A stretch of 64,000 nt of DNA from Hemileia vastatrix (taxonomy: Eukaryota > Basidiomycota > Pucciniomycetes > Pucciniales > Zaghouaniaceae). The DNA is taken from the NCBI GenBank assembly GCA_030280995.1, contig JASXTE010000018.1, positions 1,488,001 to 1,552,000 of the forward strand, read 5' to 3'. A model generated the notes under the pieces. It did no database searches. It worked only from the letters and a program-made list of their open reading frames with translations, and was not told the DNA's origin. Positions within the stretch are counted from its first letter, which is position 1; each line of letters opens with the position of its first letter. Below, one piece after another: positions 1 through 11,066 of the stretch. A program made the position numbers and the translations under genes.

Positions 1-475
1 ATAGGGTACCATTGGATAGCTCTCATACTTGGTTACTCAAATTTCTTTCTTCCTTTATAAAATTTATAAAACATTAGAAAATATTAAATCACTCTCTTTT
101 TAGTAATATTTTTCTGGTGTAACTTTTTGTTGCATTTCAGTATTTATTTATTTTAAAAACAATTCCAACCAGACTAAACTCAACAAATTAAAACTGTTCA
201 TTAAGTCTTTTTCCTAACAAGTAGATATTATAGCTTAGATTATTTAGAACTCTTTTTTTACTTAAAGGGATAGGGTTTTCTTAGATCTATGCAACTCCCT
301 TTTATTATGCTTACAGCAAGGTGACTTTAGGAGTCTTTCTACACCACACCACACAAAGTAACCCATTTATCATAAAAAGAGACATAAAATCATGGGGGTG
401 TTTCATTTTCAATCTTCCATTTATTTAATTGCAAATAGAAGTGCTTTGATACTCCCTATTATTAAATATATCTAC
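1..475. other. AT-rich flank, no gene seen
   Basis: I see no open frame of coding character and no recognised repeat here. The last five bases (TCTAC, 471-475) are the left target-site duplication of Element 2. Confidence 0.6.
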
Positions 476-1254
476 TTTCAGCCAGGGTTCTAGACTGACC
501 CAGTATAATAATTGATTATTTACTGGGATGTAGTTACACCTTTTTATTTTTCTACTATTAATTATAATATATTTACTTTAAATTTACTTGTAATAAATTG
601 CCTAGTTACAAAAAAATAAAGTTAGTAATTAATTAAAAATTAATATTAAATGTCCCTTATATTTTTAATTCCTAACCCCATGCTCAATTACAGGTTAAGA
701 GAAATAAAAATTTATATTAAAATAAAATTTAATATTAAAATAAAAATAAATATATACAAAAAATTCAAATTACTTATTTAAAAATGACACTTACAGTAAT
801 TTTTAAATAAATTAATTCTATTGACATATAAATCAAAATACAATATTCTAAAAGATTCTTTATAGAACAATCTTAATATTTGAAATATTTTTTCTTCTGG
901 AATTTTCTTTCTCTCTCTCATACACTTGTATATAGGATTTTTACTCTGTACTTGGACTCTCTTTTGTCTATACAAGGCCTCCCCTATTGGGCTGTTTGAG
1001 AAAATTCTTTACTCACTTATTAATTTATTAAATTAAAATTTTTATTAATATTATTTATAACTTAGTACTTAAAACGCCGTAATTCTAAATTCTAAATTAT
1101 AGTTATAATTATAAAATATTTTTACTTTTTTTAATTGAGTAAATAAAATCAAAGATAATAAATATGTACCCTTGCCTTTGAAATTTTCAAATTCCACCTA
1201 CCTATGCCATTGAACCTCTATTAGAACCTTCTAGACCAGGAGAACATCTGGACA
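476..1254 (+). repeat. 5' LTR of Element 2
   Basis: This 779-bp LTR aligns with 20826-21634. It starts TTTCAGCC where the 3' copy has TGTCAGCC, and ends in GACA. Indels between the copies include a short duplication in the 3' copy, which fits an old insertion. Confidence 0.88.
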
Positions 1255-1345
1255 CTTGAGGCCCTTTCTGAATTTTCAACGGCACATCAATATCTTTAAG
1301 CTGGCAACCAAGGGACCATCAACATCAAGGAACCAGTAGGGACAG
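1255..1345 (+). other. Element 2 leader, left fragment
   Basis: This segment aligns with the leader of Element 3 just inside its 5' LTR (reverse strand from 58977). It is cut at 1345 by Element 1. The rest of the leader resumes at 13769, but about 55 bp present in Element 3 are missing at the junction. Confidence 0.75.
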
Positions 1346-2429
1346 TGTAGAAAGTCCTATAGTACTAGCTATAGGCCTTGACCAAGGAAGTTGAAGTAAA
1401 ACTGGAGAGAAAAACCCCTGTTCCTTTGAGAAAACACCAGGTGAGATTTATTTGCTACAGCAAATTAGAGACTGTTACTATACCCCTTCCAACACACCTC
1501 TTGACTTCTTAAAAGGTCAAGACAGTAGCCAATAGTGGACCACTGAGAACCAAAGAACAAGAAGCCTGAAATGTAGAAAGAACCACACCAGAAAAACAAA
1601 ACACTGTGCACTTGTTGCACAGAAAACCGAAATAATTCTTGATGCAGCTTGCAAAGCTGCACCAGAGAAACCAGTTGCCAAAGTTGAGTTAAATGAAGAA
1701 CTAAACTTGCAACAAACACAGCCAATTGTGGCCAAAAAACGGTGAAAACTGAGTGCAAAACAATGATATCACCTTCAGATGGTTGTATGATAATTAAAGT
1801 TGCCTCAAACTGTCTTATTCAGTATGTACACACAGACCACCATCTAAAAAATCCATGCATAGCAACAAATTTTGGCACTTTTGGCATACAAATTGAATAA
1901 AAACCCTCTAGAAGCGCTCCCCAGCCTTCTATAACCAAGCCGGGCGGCCTTCCTAGAAGCGGCCAGACCTCCCTGAAGCCAGAAAACCACCAAAAACCTC
2001 CAATAAAGCCCACAATACTTAGAAAAATCCACCACAACTACTAAAACCCTTAAAACACAAAGTTAATCTATGACCACACTGAGACATAAAATGTAGAGCC
2101 AAATTAGTTCTACTTAATGGTACTAAGCACTTTACCCTAAGACTTAATGCTAGCCCATAAAACATGAAAAAAAAATTAAACAGCTATCTTTTATAAATGA
2201 AAAATGAGCAAATTACCCCTTAAAACTTAGAATATGAAAAATGTAATCTAGACATAAAATATATAGAAAAGCTGGGGCTATCCAATGTTAGCACTCACAT
2301 ACACATAGTCCCAATATTCACTGAATAAAACCAGAAACACACCCAATTAGACAACCAATGTCAATTAAGACATACCAAAACAGCGCCAAACAGACCAAAA
2401 AAGGCCTCTGCCAATGTTGGAAGACCACG
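1346..2429 (-). repeat. 3' LTR of Element 1
   Basis: The 1084-bp copy matches 12877-13768. It contains about 190 bp (roughly 2025-2232) absent from the 5' LTR. The extra block is bounded by the direct repeat ACTTAGAA (2017-2024 and 2225-2232), so the 5' LTR probably lost it by recombination between these repeats. Confidence 0.85.
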
Positions 2430-2442
2430 TCCTCCCTCCAAT
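2430..2442 (-). other. polypurine tract of Element 1
   Basis: On the reverse strand the sequence immediately before the 3' LTR is TTGGAGGGAGGAC, a purine run in the position expected for plus-strand priming. Confidence 0.6.
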
Positions 2443-2510
2443 TGAGAATTTCTGAATTCTCCTTCACCAAAACCACCATGTTCACACATTTCTCAAAACC
2501 CATCTTTGAA

Positions 2511-2657
2511 ATGGGTCCCTGTCAATACTGTATTGACCATAACCTTATCTGCACCATATCACCACCAATTCATCCATACAGAACTGCTTGTGATGCTTGC
2601 TATTTTAGAAAGAAATCTTGCTCCAGACCTGGTCCATTATCATCTGAAACAGATTGA
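2511..2657 (+). pseudogene. antisense Cys-rich (zinc-cluster-like) ORF, copy 1
   Basis: A 48-codon + strand ORF inside the 3' region of the - strand Element 1. The peptide has six cysteines spaced C-x2-C-x6-C-x12-C-x2-C-x5-C, and the second half (ACDACYFRKKSC) has the basic residues seen in Zn2Cys6 DNA-binding clusters. The first half lacks them. A related module occurs at 3706-4158, so the pattern is probably not chance. The ORF ends in TGA, and the following Ser/Pro-rich sequence continues only with shifts and stops. What is seen is the cysteine spacing and its repetition. DNA binding is an inference, and no host gene name can be given. Confidence 0.45.
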
Positions 2658-3118
2658 TCTCCCCCTCAAACTGGTCCATCTTCCAGCAAAACCAAAAGAT
2701 CTAGGCCTTCCATCTTAATACCCAGATTAATCAACAAGTTAAACCCTGACTAAAAGAGTGCCGAAACCACTACAACCACTAGCTCTTCCATACCTGTTCC
2801 TTCTGATGGTCAAACCAAAGCTTCTCTATACTGAAATTTAAGTTGATGAATTTCCAGTTCATTCCCATCCAGACAGTGATGATGATAATGTGGGAACCAT
2901 TGAAACACTACCACCCAATCAACTGCCCACCATCAAGGAAAAATTCCAAAAACACTCTTCTCAACAAAAACACTTCATTCTAAACTACTTCTGATTCAGT
3001 CCTGCCAAAGATCCACATTCAAGACTAATGCTGAACACCTTGTTCCATCTCTTGATTCCCTTCTGTAATTGATTCTTGCCTGAAATTCTTGATTTGGAAA
3101 TATAAAATAAAAAAATTT

Positions 3119-3560
3119 CCTCAGTTTAAAGTCTTGGGGGACTCATCCTCAGTTTTAAGTCTTTGGGGACTAACAGCCCTCATTTTATATTCTTGGGGGA
3201 CTCAAAAACCCTCAGTTTATAGTCTTGGGGGACTCAAAACCTAAATCATAAAGACAGAACCACAGATCAAACCATTAAAGACCAAAGAAAATAAACTAAC
3301 ATTCTGGGGTAAATGTTCTACAGAGCATCAAGCTTATCAGTTACCCCCACACTTGCCTTAAATAGATTCAGAGACTTTCCCTTTGGATGCCCTCTGTCAG
3401 AATCACACCAACATCACATTATCAGTTTATATTCCTGAAGGACTCAACCATAAAACCATCCTCAGTTCATACTCTTGTGGGACTATACCATTTTTCAGGT
3501 TAAAGACTTTATGGACTAACCACAGTGTTCAGTTTAAAGTCTTGACAGACTTTCCACACT
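3119..3560 (+). repeat. diverged tandem repeats around the motif CAGTTTAAAGTCTTGGGGGACT
   Basis: At least four close copies occur in 3119-3240, and three or four diverged copies in 3428-3560. Isolated copies of the same motif lie at 6062 and 6321. The repeats are confined to the 3' region of Element 1. Confidence 0.7.
3306..3347. repeat. hairpin repeat 1 (GGGGTAAATG...CAGTTACCCC)
   Basis: An inverted repeat with 10-base arms and a 22-nt loop; one mismatch in this copy. Two more copies lie at 6156-6197 and 6413-6453. Confidence 0.7.
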
Positions 3561-3705
3561 TTGCATAAAACAGAATGAGCCAATCCCATGCACAATACTC
3601 CGCAACTGCCCTACTGAACTTCCACTTTCTCTTCATCATCTACACATCACTGATAAAAAAATTTCTCTTATCTCTTTTCTCTTCATTGTTGTCCCATCAC
3701 AGATA

Positions 3706-4158
3706 ATGGCCAGATCCCCATATTTCTACCCATCAGACCTTCCTTGTTTCACTGCTCCCAAGGACTATTCTTGCAAAGAATGTATCCACATGTGCAGACC
3801 TTGCATCTTCACTCTTCCAACTCCTAAAGCCAAAGTCAACAACAGGGCCTGTTATTCTTGAAACTCCAAAAAGAAAAAGTGTGAAAGAGACCCCAATTAT
3901 CCTATACCACCACCTTCACCTTCACACAAATACATCTCTAGATCTCCTACCAGATCATCAGAACTAGGTCCTGCTTCAACTTCTCTATCTTCAGCTCCAT
4001 CCAGAAGATCATGCTGCTTTGTCCCCGGAACTCTCTCCAAAAGACCTGCTTTATCATCCCAAGGAGCAGCATTTATCTCAGTAAATCCAGCTAAAACAGC
4101 TTCAAAACCAGCTCCCAGGCTGCTAGACTACGTCCAGGTGGCCTGCCCGTCTAGCTAG
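3706..4158 (+). pseudogene. antisense Cys-rich (zinc-cluster-like) ORF, copy 2, with one in-frame stop
   Basis: Reading from ATG 3706 gives a 150-codon frame with a single TGA where the paralogous module at 2511 has a cysteine. The cysteine block (CKECIHMCRPC, then ACYS-stop-NSKKKKC) matches copy 1 in layout: a CxxC block followed by an AC...basic...C block. A Ser/Pro-rich tail follows. Downstream on the same strand are an SR/SP-rich stretch (about 4430-4640) and an open frame rich in predicted helix (4914-5213), which may be later exons of the same broken gene. It lies antisense to the retrotransposon. Its function is unknown. Confidence 0.45.
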
Positions 4159-4399
4159 GAAGTAGAAGTTAGGCTTAAAACCTCCAAATTCAAGTAGAAA
4201 ACAGCCAAAATCCACCAGTAAACAACAACAACTCCATGCAACAACCTCCTAGTGCTCCCAGAGCAATTTTTACAACAATTTATTCATCAAAAAATACCAA
4301 AAACTCTAAAACTTCTAGAAGACCTTCCAGATGACATCAAGAAGGCACCAGAGCACCCAACACTGCTTCTTAAAAAAATTCTCCATCTCAATAAAGAAG

Positions 4400-5213
4400 A
4401 GTTAACTAAAACTCTCCTCTTCCAGCCAATTACTCCACTGACAGTTCCATTTCTTCCAGATCTTCATCCAGAAGATCCCAATCAGCTTCCAGGTCACCTT
4501 CTCCTGGTCCACTTTACAACAACCCTGGTACTCCACCACCAGTGTCCAAACCAACTGGGCCAAGCAATAATATCAACAACAACAGCAGCAGCCCTTCTGC
4601 TCCAAACAGGCCACAGGAACGTCCTTCTTCTAGTCCATCTTCTCAAAACCATTTAGAGATGATCATGAGAATACATACCTCCATCTAGTTGATCCTCCTA
4701 CAACATGCATTCAGAATTCTTCAACAGCCCAAACTCAGCTGTTTACAAATTTGATGAGCTCCCAATCTGTGAGTACCAAATTAATAAATCCAATTTCTTT
4801 AACAGAAAACAATTATTGATCCAATTCTTCTGTTTAGTTGGAACCCACCTCCTGAAACTGCAGTTGGGATTGGCCAACCTCTGGAAACTACCTTAATTCT
4901 GGATTACGCTGACATGAAACAACACCTAAGCATGATGTGTTCTAACATGCTTAATGCCTTTTCTCTTCATGGTTCATTGAATGAATTTGAAAAGAATCTG
5001 AGGAAACAGCTCCTTGATGAACACTGGAAGATGTCTAGAATAATCCAGCACACCTTTCAACAATCTATCCCTGCTTCTTCCACTTCTTCCCAAAAATTAC
5101 CTGCTAATCCAGTTCCTGACCATTACAACCCATATACTCTTTCCAGCCGCATACACCACAAAGAACAAAGCTCGTCTTCCAATCCTAACAAAAATCAAAA
5201 AACACCACCATAA
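4400..5213 (+). pseudogene. remnant of the antisense ORF: Ser/Pro-rich segment and C-terminal segment
   Basis: In one + strand frame, 4430-4640 reads as a run of Ser, Arg and Pro (motifs such as SRSPSPGP) followed by Asn-rich sequence. 4914-5213 is a 99-codon open frame starting MKQHLSMMC, with a helical, charged first half and a Ser-rich tail. The two are not in one frame. I infer they were parts of the gene that begins with the Cys module at 3706, but no exon junctions could be settled. Confidence 0.3.
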
Positions 5214-5489
5214 TCCAGACCAACCGCCATAGGCTTCTTCTTCCAGACATTAAAAAAAAGAAAGAAATTAATAATTCACTAAATAGAGAGAAAAATAATA
5301 ATTAGCAGTTATATATATAAAAATTTGTTTTTTTTTATTTTAATTTTATTTATGTTTATTTTTTTATTTGAACTACTAACCTACTAAAAAAATTTGAAAA
5401 TAATTAAACAAAATTACCCAAAAAATATGAGAGCTGAGAAATTAAAATGAAATGAATGATAATAATAAAATGAGATAAATAATAATTAC

Positions 5490-5775
5490 AAATGGTATCC
5501 CCCAGTCAATTGATGAGCTGATCCCCTGATACCTTACCCACATCCAAGTGCACCTTGATGTGGATAAACCTTTAAATAATTTTTAAATTAATTGAAATAA
5601 AAAATAAATTGAGAAAAATAATATCAATAAAGAAAAAATGAAATAAATAGAAATCAAAGAAAATAGTAAAAAATAAGATAGAGATAAAAAAGAAAATAGC
5701 ATTTCCCAGCCAATTTATGAGCCTTTTCCCACCAATGCTTGCCCACATCCAGGTGACCCTGATGTGCTGACACCA
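5490..5775 (+). repeat. two diverged copies of a ~75-bp repeat
   Basis: Around 5500-5570 and 5700-5775 the same order of motifs recurs: CCCAG(T/C)CAAT, GATGAGC or TATGAGC, TTACCCACATCCA or TTGCCCACATCCA, then GATGTGG or GATGTGC. A-rich sequence separates them. No coding potential is seen. Confidence 0.5.
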
Positions 5776-6155
5776 TTTAATATAATTTGTGATTTATTTC
5801 CACTTTTATATGCTAATAAACCCCATAAAAAAATTAAAAGAAAAAAAGAGAAAAAAAGAAAATAATCTAAAACTACTATCTAACACAATCATAGACACAA
5901 AAATTTAAGAAAAGAAAAAGAAAAAGTCCGGCTCCATAGAAAGTCTCATCCAAGGAAATGATCACTGGGTGGGATCCCTCCAATAAGTAAAAATGATGGG
6001 AGACCACCAGTGATCCACAACCAATCCAAATAGACCAAAGAAGCCAGTCCTGAACCATTAATCCAGTTTAAAGTCATAGTGGACTTGAAACTTGAATAAC
6101 AAAAGCAGAACTAGGATTCAACTATGACAAACAAAATACTTGAAACAGACATTTT

Positions 6156-6197
6156 GGGGTAACTGTTTTACAGAGCAGCCAGCTCATCAGTTACCCC
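6156..6197. repeat. hairpin repeat 2 (GGGGTAACTG...CAGTTACCCC)
   Basis: Perfect 10-base arms around a 22-nt loop. It sits about 95 bp downstream of a CAGTTTAAAGTC motif, as does copy 3. Confidence 0.75.
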
Positions 6198-6412
6198 CAT
6201 ACTTGCCAAAATAAAATCTAGAAGCCCTTCTGGGTACCTTCTAACAAAAACACAACATCCAACCTAATAAACCAAAACCAATAAGAGTGAAGAGTCTGGA
6301 ACTTGAAGACCAAAAAAAACCAGTTTAAAGTCATAGAGGACTAAAACCTGTGAAGAGAAACCAATACTAGGGTTCCATCAAATTAAGAGAAGGGGTTGGA
6401 AACAGACAATCT

Positions 6413-6453
6413 GGGGTAACTGTTAATAGAGAAGCCAGCCCATCAGTTACCCC
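6413..6453. repeat. hairpin repeat 3 (GGGGTAACTG...CAGTTACCCC)
   Basis: Perfect 10-base arms with a loop one base shorter than in copy 2. The flanks are also alike, so a unit of roughly 250 bp was duplicated. Confidence 0.75.
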
Positions 6454-6758
6454 TACACTTTCCAAGACTAAATCTAGAAGCCCTGCCCATGGGTACCTTC
6501 TAAGAACAAAAGTTTCCAACAAAACAGATCCACAGCATCATAAAAAATCCAAAATTAAAGAATGGTCCATAGTTTATCCTCATTGCGGAGCTAATCTTCT
6601 TCACTTCTAGTGCTTCTTGGGTAAAATCTCTTCACCTGATCAGCAGCCACTCTCTTTTTTAATACTGTGCCATCTAACTCCTCCAAACCATAAGAACCTC
6701 CAGACACCTGAGATCTGACTTTGTAAGGTCCATTCCATCTGTCAGAAAAAATTTTTCC

Positions 6759-7936
6759 TCACTGACTCTCCAAACCTCTATTATAAACCAAAACCAAACA
6801 ACCAGGTTTCAAGTGGTTCTTGAGTCTATGAGCCAACCTCTTGTCAAAGTATCTGACTGATTGATTTCTTATCTTCATCATTCTAGAGTATGCCTTCTTT
6901 TGACATTCCTCTCTGCATTCCAACTGTTTCATACTGGAACAGATCAAATCTTCTGTTGAGCACACATCATCCCAATCAATTCCAAGATAAGAGACCGCTT
7001 CCAAGTCCACCGGTGGAACAGATTTCTACCCAAACATTGATTCATAAGAGGAATAGCCAGTTGTCCTTCTCACAGTGACCCTATCAGCAAATAACACCAA
7101 GAGTAAATAATGCCTCCACTTTTCAGCACTATCTCCACACATTTTCACCAAAGCATTCTTGATAAATTGATGGCCTCTTTCAACCATTTCTTCAGCTTCA
7201 GGATAATAAGGTGTAGCCACTCTGACTTTAGAAACAATACTTACCACAGCTTCTTTAAATTCAGCTCCAAACTCTGGCCCACCATCAACAGTCACCAACT
7301 TCATCAACCCATACTTAAACACCCATTCCTTCTTCAAAAATTCTGCCACATTTTTGGCAGTCAAATTAACCAGAGGCACTGCCTCAACCCAACCAGACAA
7401 ATCATCCCTGGAAACAATCAAGTATTTATACCTGCCCTCTTTAATATGGACAGCATCCAGACTGACTTTTCCAAAAACACAGTTGATTTCCCAATAGCAT
7501 GGCCAACCACTTTAGGTTTCAAGTGACTTCTTCTTTGAAATTCTTCACAAGATTAAACCCAAACCTGTACAGCCAACTTCATACCTGGCCACCAAAATCT
7601 ATCAGCTACTCTTCTATAAGTCTCCCCAAAACCTCTATGACCAAGATCTTCATTCAAATACTTTAACACCAAGTTTTGACCCTTCTTCTGAGTCACCACC
7701 ACTTGAGGATTTGGATTTATTTTCCTCATCAACCTCCTTCCTGTCACATAGAAACCAGGACTCTTTTTCTTGATTTCCACCCAAGTATCATCATCACAAA
7801 TATCTGGCCTCTCCAAGGTTAACAAATATTCAACCATAATAAAATAAAACCCAGTCTGACCCCAGGTCTTGTCTTCAAAATTCAAAAAAAAAACATCCAA
7901 GGGTATAAACCTATCATCAAAATCACCAGTGTACAC
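6759..7936 (-). pseudogene. Element 1 integrase (HHCC, catalytic core, C-terminal part)
   Basis: Three reverse-strand pieces follow each other: 7936-7553 carries the zinc-domain region ending in a DRFWWPGM motif typical of Gypsy integrases; 7421-7026 carries the core with candidate D-D-E residues in RDDLSGW, TVDGGPEF and EMVERGHQ; 7010-6759 carries the C-terminal part with LKPGCLVLVYNRGLE. The catalytic acids appear kept, but stops and frame changes separate the pieces, so no integrase can be made. In an active element this enzyme would insert cDNA into the genome. Confidence 0.8.
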
Positions 7937-7993
7937 ATGAGCAACACAATCAGCCCATCCAGGACACCAATCCCTAAATTTTGGTACCTCCTT

Positions 7994-8701
7994 TTACTTC
8001 CACTGAATCTTAAGAGAATCCAGTTCACCAAAAAAAACACCACTCTCAAATTCTGATCCATCCCATTCAACAGCCCCATCTTCATCAACAAAAACATCCT
8101 GATCACCAGAATCAAGATCAGAGCCAGCCAGTGTAACCTCTTGGTGGAGGAGCGAACAATAATCCAGTTTAGCCTCATGGGGGGGTAGAGAAAAATCTTC
8201 AGCACCCTTTGTGCTAGCCCTAACCACTGGGAAATCTTCATCAAATTCTTCAGAGTCTGAATCTTCATCTGTGGGTGATATCCTCAATAATATATCTGGA
8301 ATTGTAAAAATTTTTTCAGGTATGTGTACCAGGTCAAAAGAAAAATGCTGAATAAATTTCACCCACCTAGTCTTTGGAGCATTTGGCAGACTATGTGTAT
8401 TGATCATTTGAACCAGAGATTTTGCATCCACCTGCATCTCAAAATGATGCCCCCACAAAACAGTTTTAAGCTTCTTCAAAATTTTTGCTACACCACACAA
8501 TTCCAACTTAGGTTGAGAATATCTAGATTCAACCTCATTAAATACCACAGACTCATACCTTACTGGCCTGACCCTCCCAGTTTTATCTTCCTGAGACATA
8601 ACAGAACTAGCAGCAATATAACTTGAATCCACTTCCAGATAAATTCTTCTAGCACCAACATCATAATCCAACTTTTGAAGAATAATATTTTCACCTACCA
8701 C
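7994..8701 (-). pseudogene. Element 1 RNase H domain
   Basis: A 235-codon reverse-strand frame beginning within the RT/RNase H linker. It contains the Gypsy-type RNase H order: LEVDSS (first catalytic Asp), the ELCGVAKILKKLK helix, MQVDAKSLVQMI, and a LVHIPEK...ILLRISP end. The tail after about residue 125 is acidic and probably linker. It is separated from RT (8735-9181) by a stop. In a live element this domain degrades the RNA template during cDNA synthesis. Confidence 0.75.
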
Positions 8702-8734
8702 CTTTTTTAATTTCAGAAAAGCCTCTTCACATTC

Positions 8735-10372
8735 TCAAGTCCATACCCACTCTGCAACTTTCCTGGTCAGCTTTCTCAAAGGTGAATCCAACAAAGAAAA
8801 ATCTTTAATAAAAATTCTGACATACACACAAACCCCCAAAAATCCCCTGACTTCAGTAGTATTTTTAGGACTTGGCCATGACTGAATTTTATAAACTTTC
8901 TTCTTTGCCATAATCCCTCCCTCCTTACATACCACATGACCCAGTATTTTCAGATCAGGAACACAAAAACAAAACTTTGACCCAGAAATGGTCAAACCAG
9001 CCTCTTCAATCCTAAACAATACTCTCTCTAGAGTAATTGCATATTCCCAACTAAATCTCCTTATACCTGGGTTTTCCTTCAGAACGCCATTCCCATAATC
9101 AGTGGATGGTCCTTTGATTCCACCATAATCAATGAAAATACCAGCATGAGTAGGAACCTCATCCTTTAAAATCCAAGCCATTTGTGCTTTATATACTGCT
9201 ACTTAATTAGTTTCTCCTTGAGGCAACCTAGTGAGCTGAAATCTTCCCAGAGGAGTTTTAAATTTTTTAAGTGGCCGTGAATCAGTGTGAAGTTCCCTTT
9301 CATCATAACCACCCATAATATCACCCAAACCACAACACACCCTTCCAGCAAAAGCTTCCACAAAGTCTTCTGCATTTGGCGGAATTCCTGCATCCTTGAT
9401 AGTGACTCTATTCAAGGCTCTAAGATCATGCACCACCCTCAGCTTCCCATTCTGCTTCTTTACACAGAAACCCAGACTTGAGTAACTAGATTTTGCTTGT
9501 TTGTATAAACCATTCCTGAATCTTTCTCTAACAATCTATTCAAAATCATCCCTGATAGCAGCTGGAATTGGAATAGGTTTGATTTTCCAAGGCTTGTAAC
9601 AAACCACAGGAATCAAGTAAGGTTTCTCATAAGAGTGTTTCAACACACCCCTCTCCTCCTCAAAAAATTCCACCGCTTTCTTCCTCAGCACAATAATGTG
9701 CAACAACAACTTCTTTTCCACATCAGACAACCACCCATCAGGACCAAAATTAACAAATTTTAACTTTTCCACAGTTACCCAAGCAGTTTCCACAAAATCA
9801 GGAGAATTCTTCACCAGAGGAGTACAGTACGGATCTCTTGACAAAGGAGGTCTCTTCAAAGGAGGATTCAAACCTACAGGCATAGACTCATTGACAGGCC
9901 TAATCTTCTGTGGTACCTTCTTATACTTTGAAGCTCCACCTTCAACTTGAGGGATCTTAAGGATGTCTTCACCACCAGACCTGGAACAAAAACCAAGGGT
10001 TTCCCCATTTCTCAAATATGTGGCCAAGGTAATGTTTATGAAAAGTGTAGAAGAAACCCTAGCAGTACACAATTGGGAGGAATTACTTTTAGACCCCAAT
10101 CTCACCACTCCACAGCTTTTCTGCATATCTTTCAATAAAGATATATAACCAATCTTCTTTTTTGAACTTGAAATAAAAAAAATAATTGAAAATCTTGAGA
10201 GAGAACAGATATTTGATGAAAAACATGAAGAATACTTGCAGAGAAGAGAAACATTAAGAAGAGAAAGTTGAAAATCCACTTGGTATATCTCCAAGGGAGC
10301 TGACCTGCTACAACCTTGGATTTCCTCATCTTGGGGAGAGTTTGTAGCACTTGGGTGATCAGCCCTCAACAC
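8735..10372 (-). pseudogene. Element 1 reverse transcriptase, broken and missing a catalytic aspartate
   Basis: RT is spread over three reverse frames. 10372-9536 holds the N-terminal part. 9436-9203 has fingers/palm motifs (VHDLRALNRV, GLGDIMGGYDERELH, TPLGRFQLTRLPQG). 9181-8735 has the thumb and connection (GLTISGSKF, GHVV, RGFLGVCVYVRIFIKDFS). The catalytic box reads FIDYGG where FIDDGG would be expected, so the second Asp is replaced by Tyr. Stops at about 9535 and 9200 also break it. The wide spacing and these motifs put it in a Gypsy lineage different from Element 2. Confidence 0.85.
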
Positions 10373-10992
10373 TCTAAAAAAGACAGACTCCCTCTAGAGC
10401 CTGATCCACATTCCAAAAAACCAGAGGCAGCACCCACTTCTTTTCTTCTCCTACAAGAATCCATGCACTGGCACATTGATGACAAACCAGGTCTGGTCTC
10501 CCAGCCATCCTCTCCAGGAGATAATAACCTCATGTGAAATCTCCTTTTATCTTCACCAGTCAACTCCAAACTGATTCCCACATCAAACTTATAGCCAATT
10601 CTTGCTTGAAAATCCATCATTAATGGCCCACACAAAACATCTTTTACAGTGCCTTTGGCATTAAAAAAATGAACCTTCCCTGAGGCTCCACCAACATCCA
10701 GCTTCAAAAATTCAGCTATTCCAATCAATTCAGTGACATGGCCACCAATCCCTCTCAAATTCCCACCAATACCTGTTTTGATGGGGAGGCCCAGATGAGT
10801 AGCCTGAAATAAAGAAATCAGGTTAATCTGAGAACCTGAATCCACCAATTTCCTAGCCTCCCTTCCATTCAGATTGACATTGACATAACACAGAGGTGCA
10901 GAAAAATGAGTTTCCAACCTCTCACCAAATTTTTCGGCAGAATCACAAATGTATTCTACCTCCCCAGAAGAAACCCTTCTCCTGGTCAACAA
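10366..10992 (-). pseudogene. Element 1 aspartic protease region
   Basis: A 208-codon reverse frame with the protease active-site motif LVDSGSQINLIS near residue 50 and a following Gly-rich flap-like segment (GGNLRGIGGHV). In Ty3/Gypsy elements this domain cuts the Gag-Pol polyprotein. DSG replaces the more usual DTG, which is common and allowed. The frame overlaps the start of the RT frame at 10372. Confidence 0.75.
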
Positions 10993-11066
10993 CTATTTCT
11001 GCCTATCAGCCAACCCAGGATTGATAGCATACAACTCCCCATAAGTAAGAGAAACTTGACCCTGAT

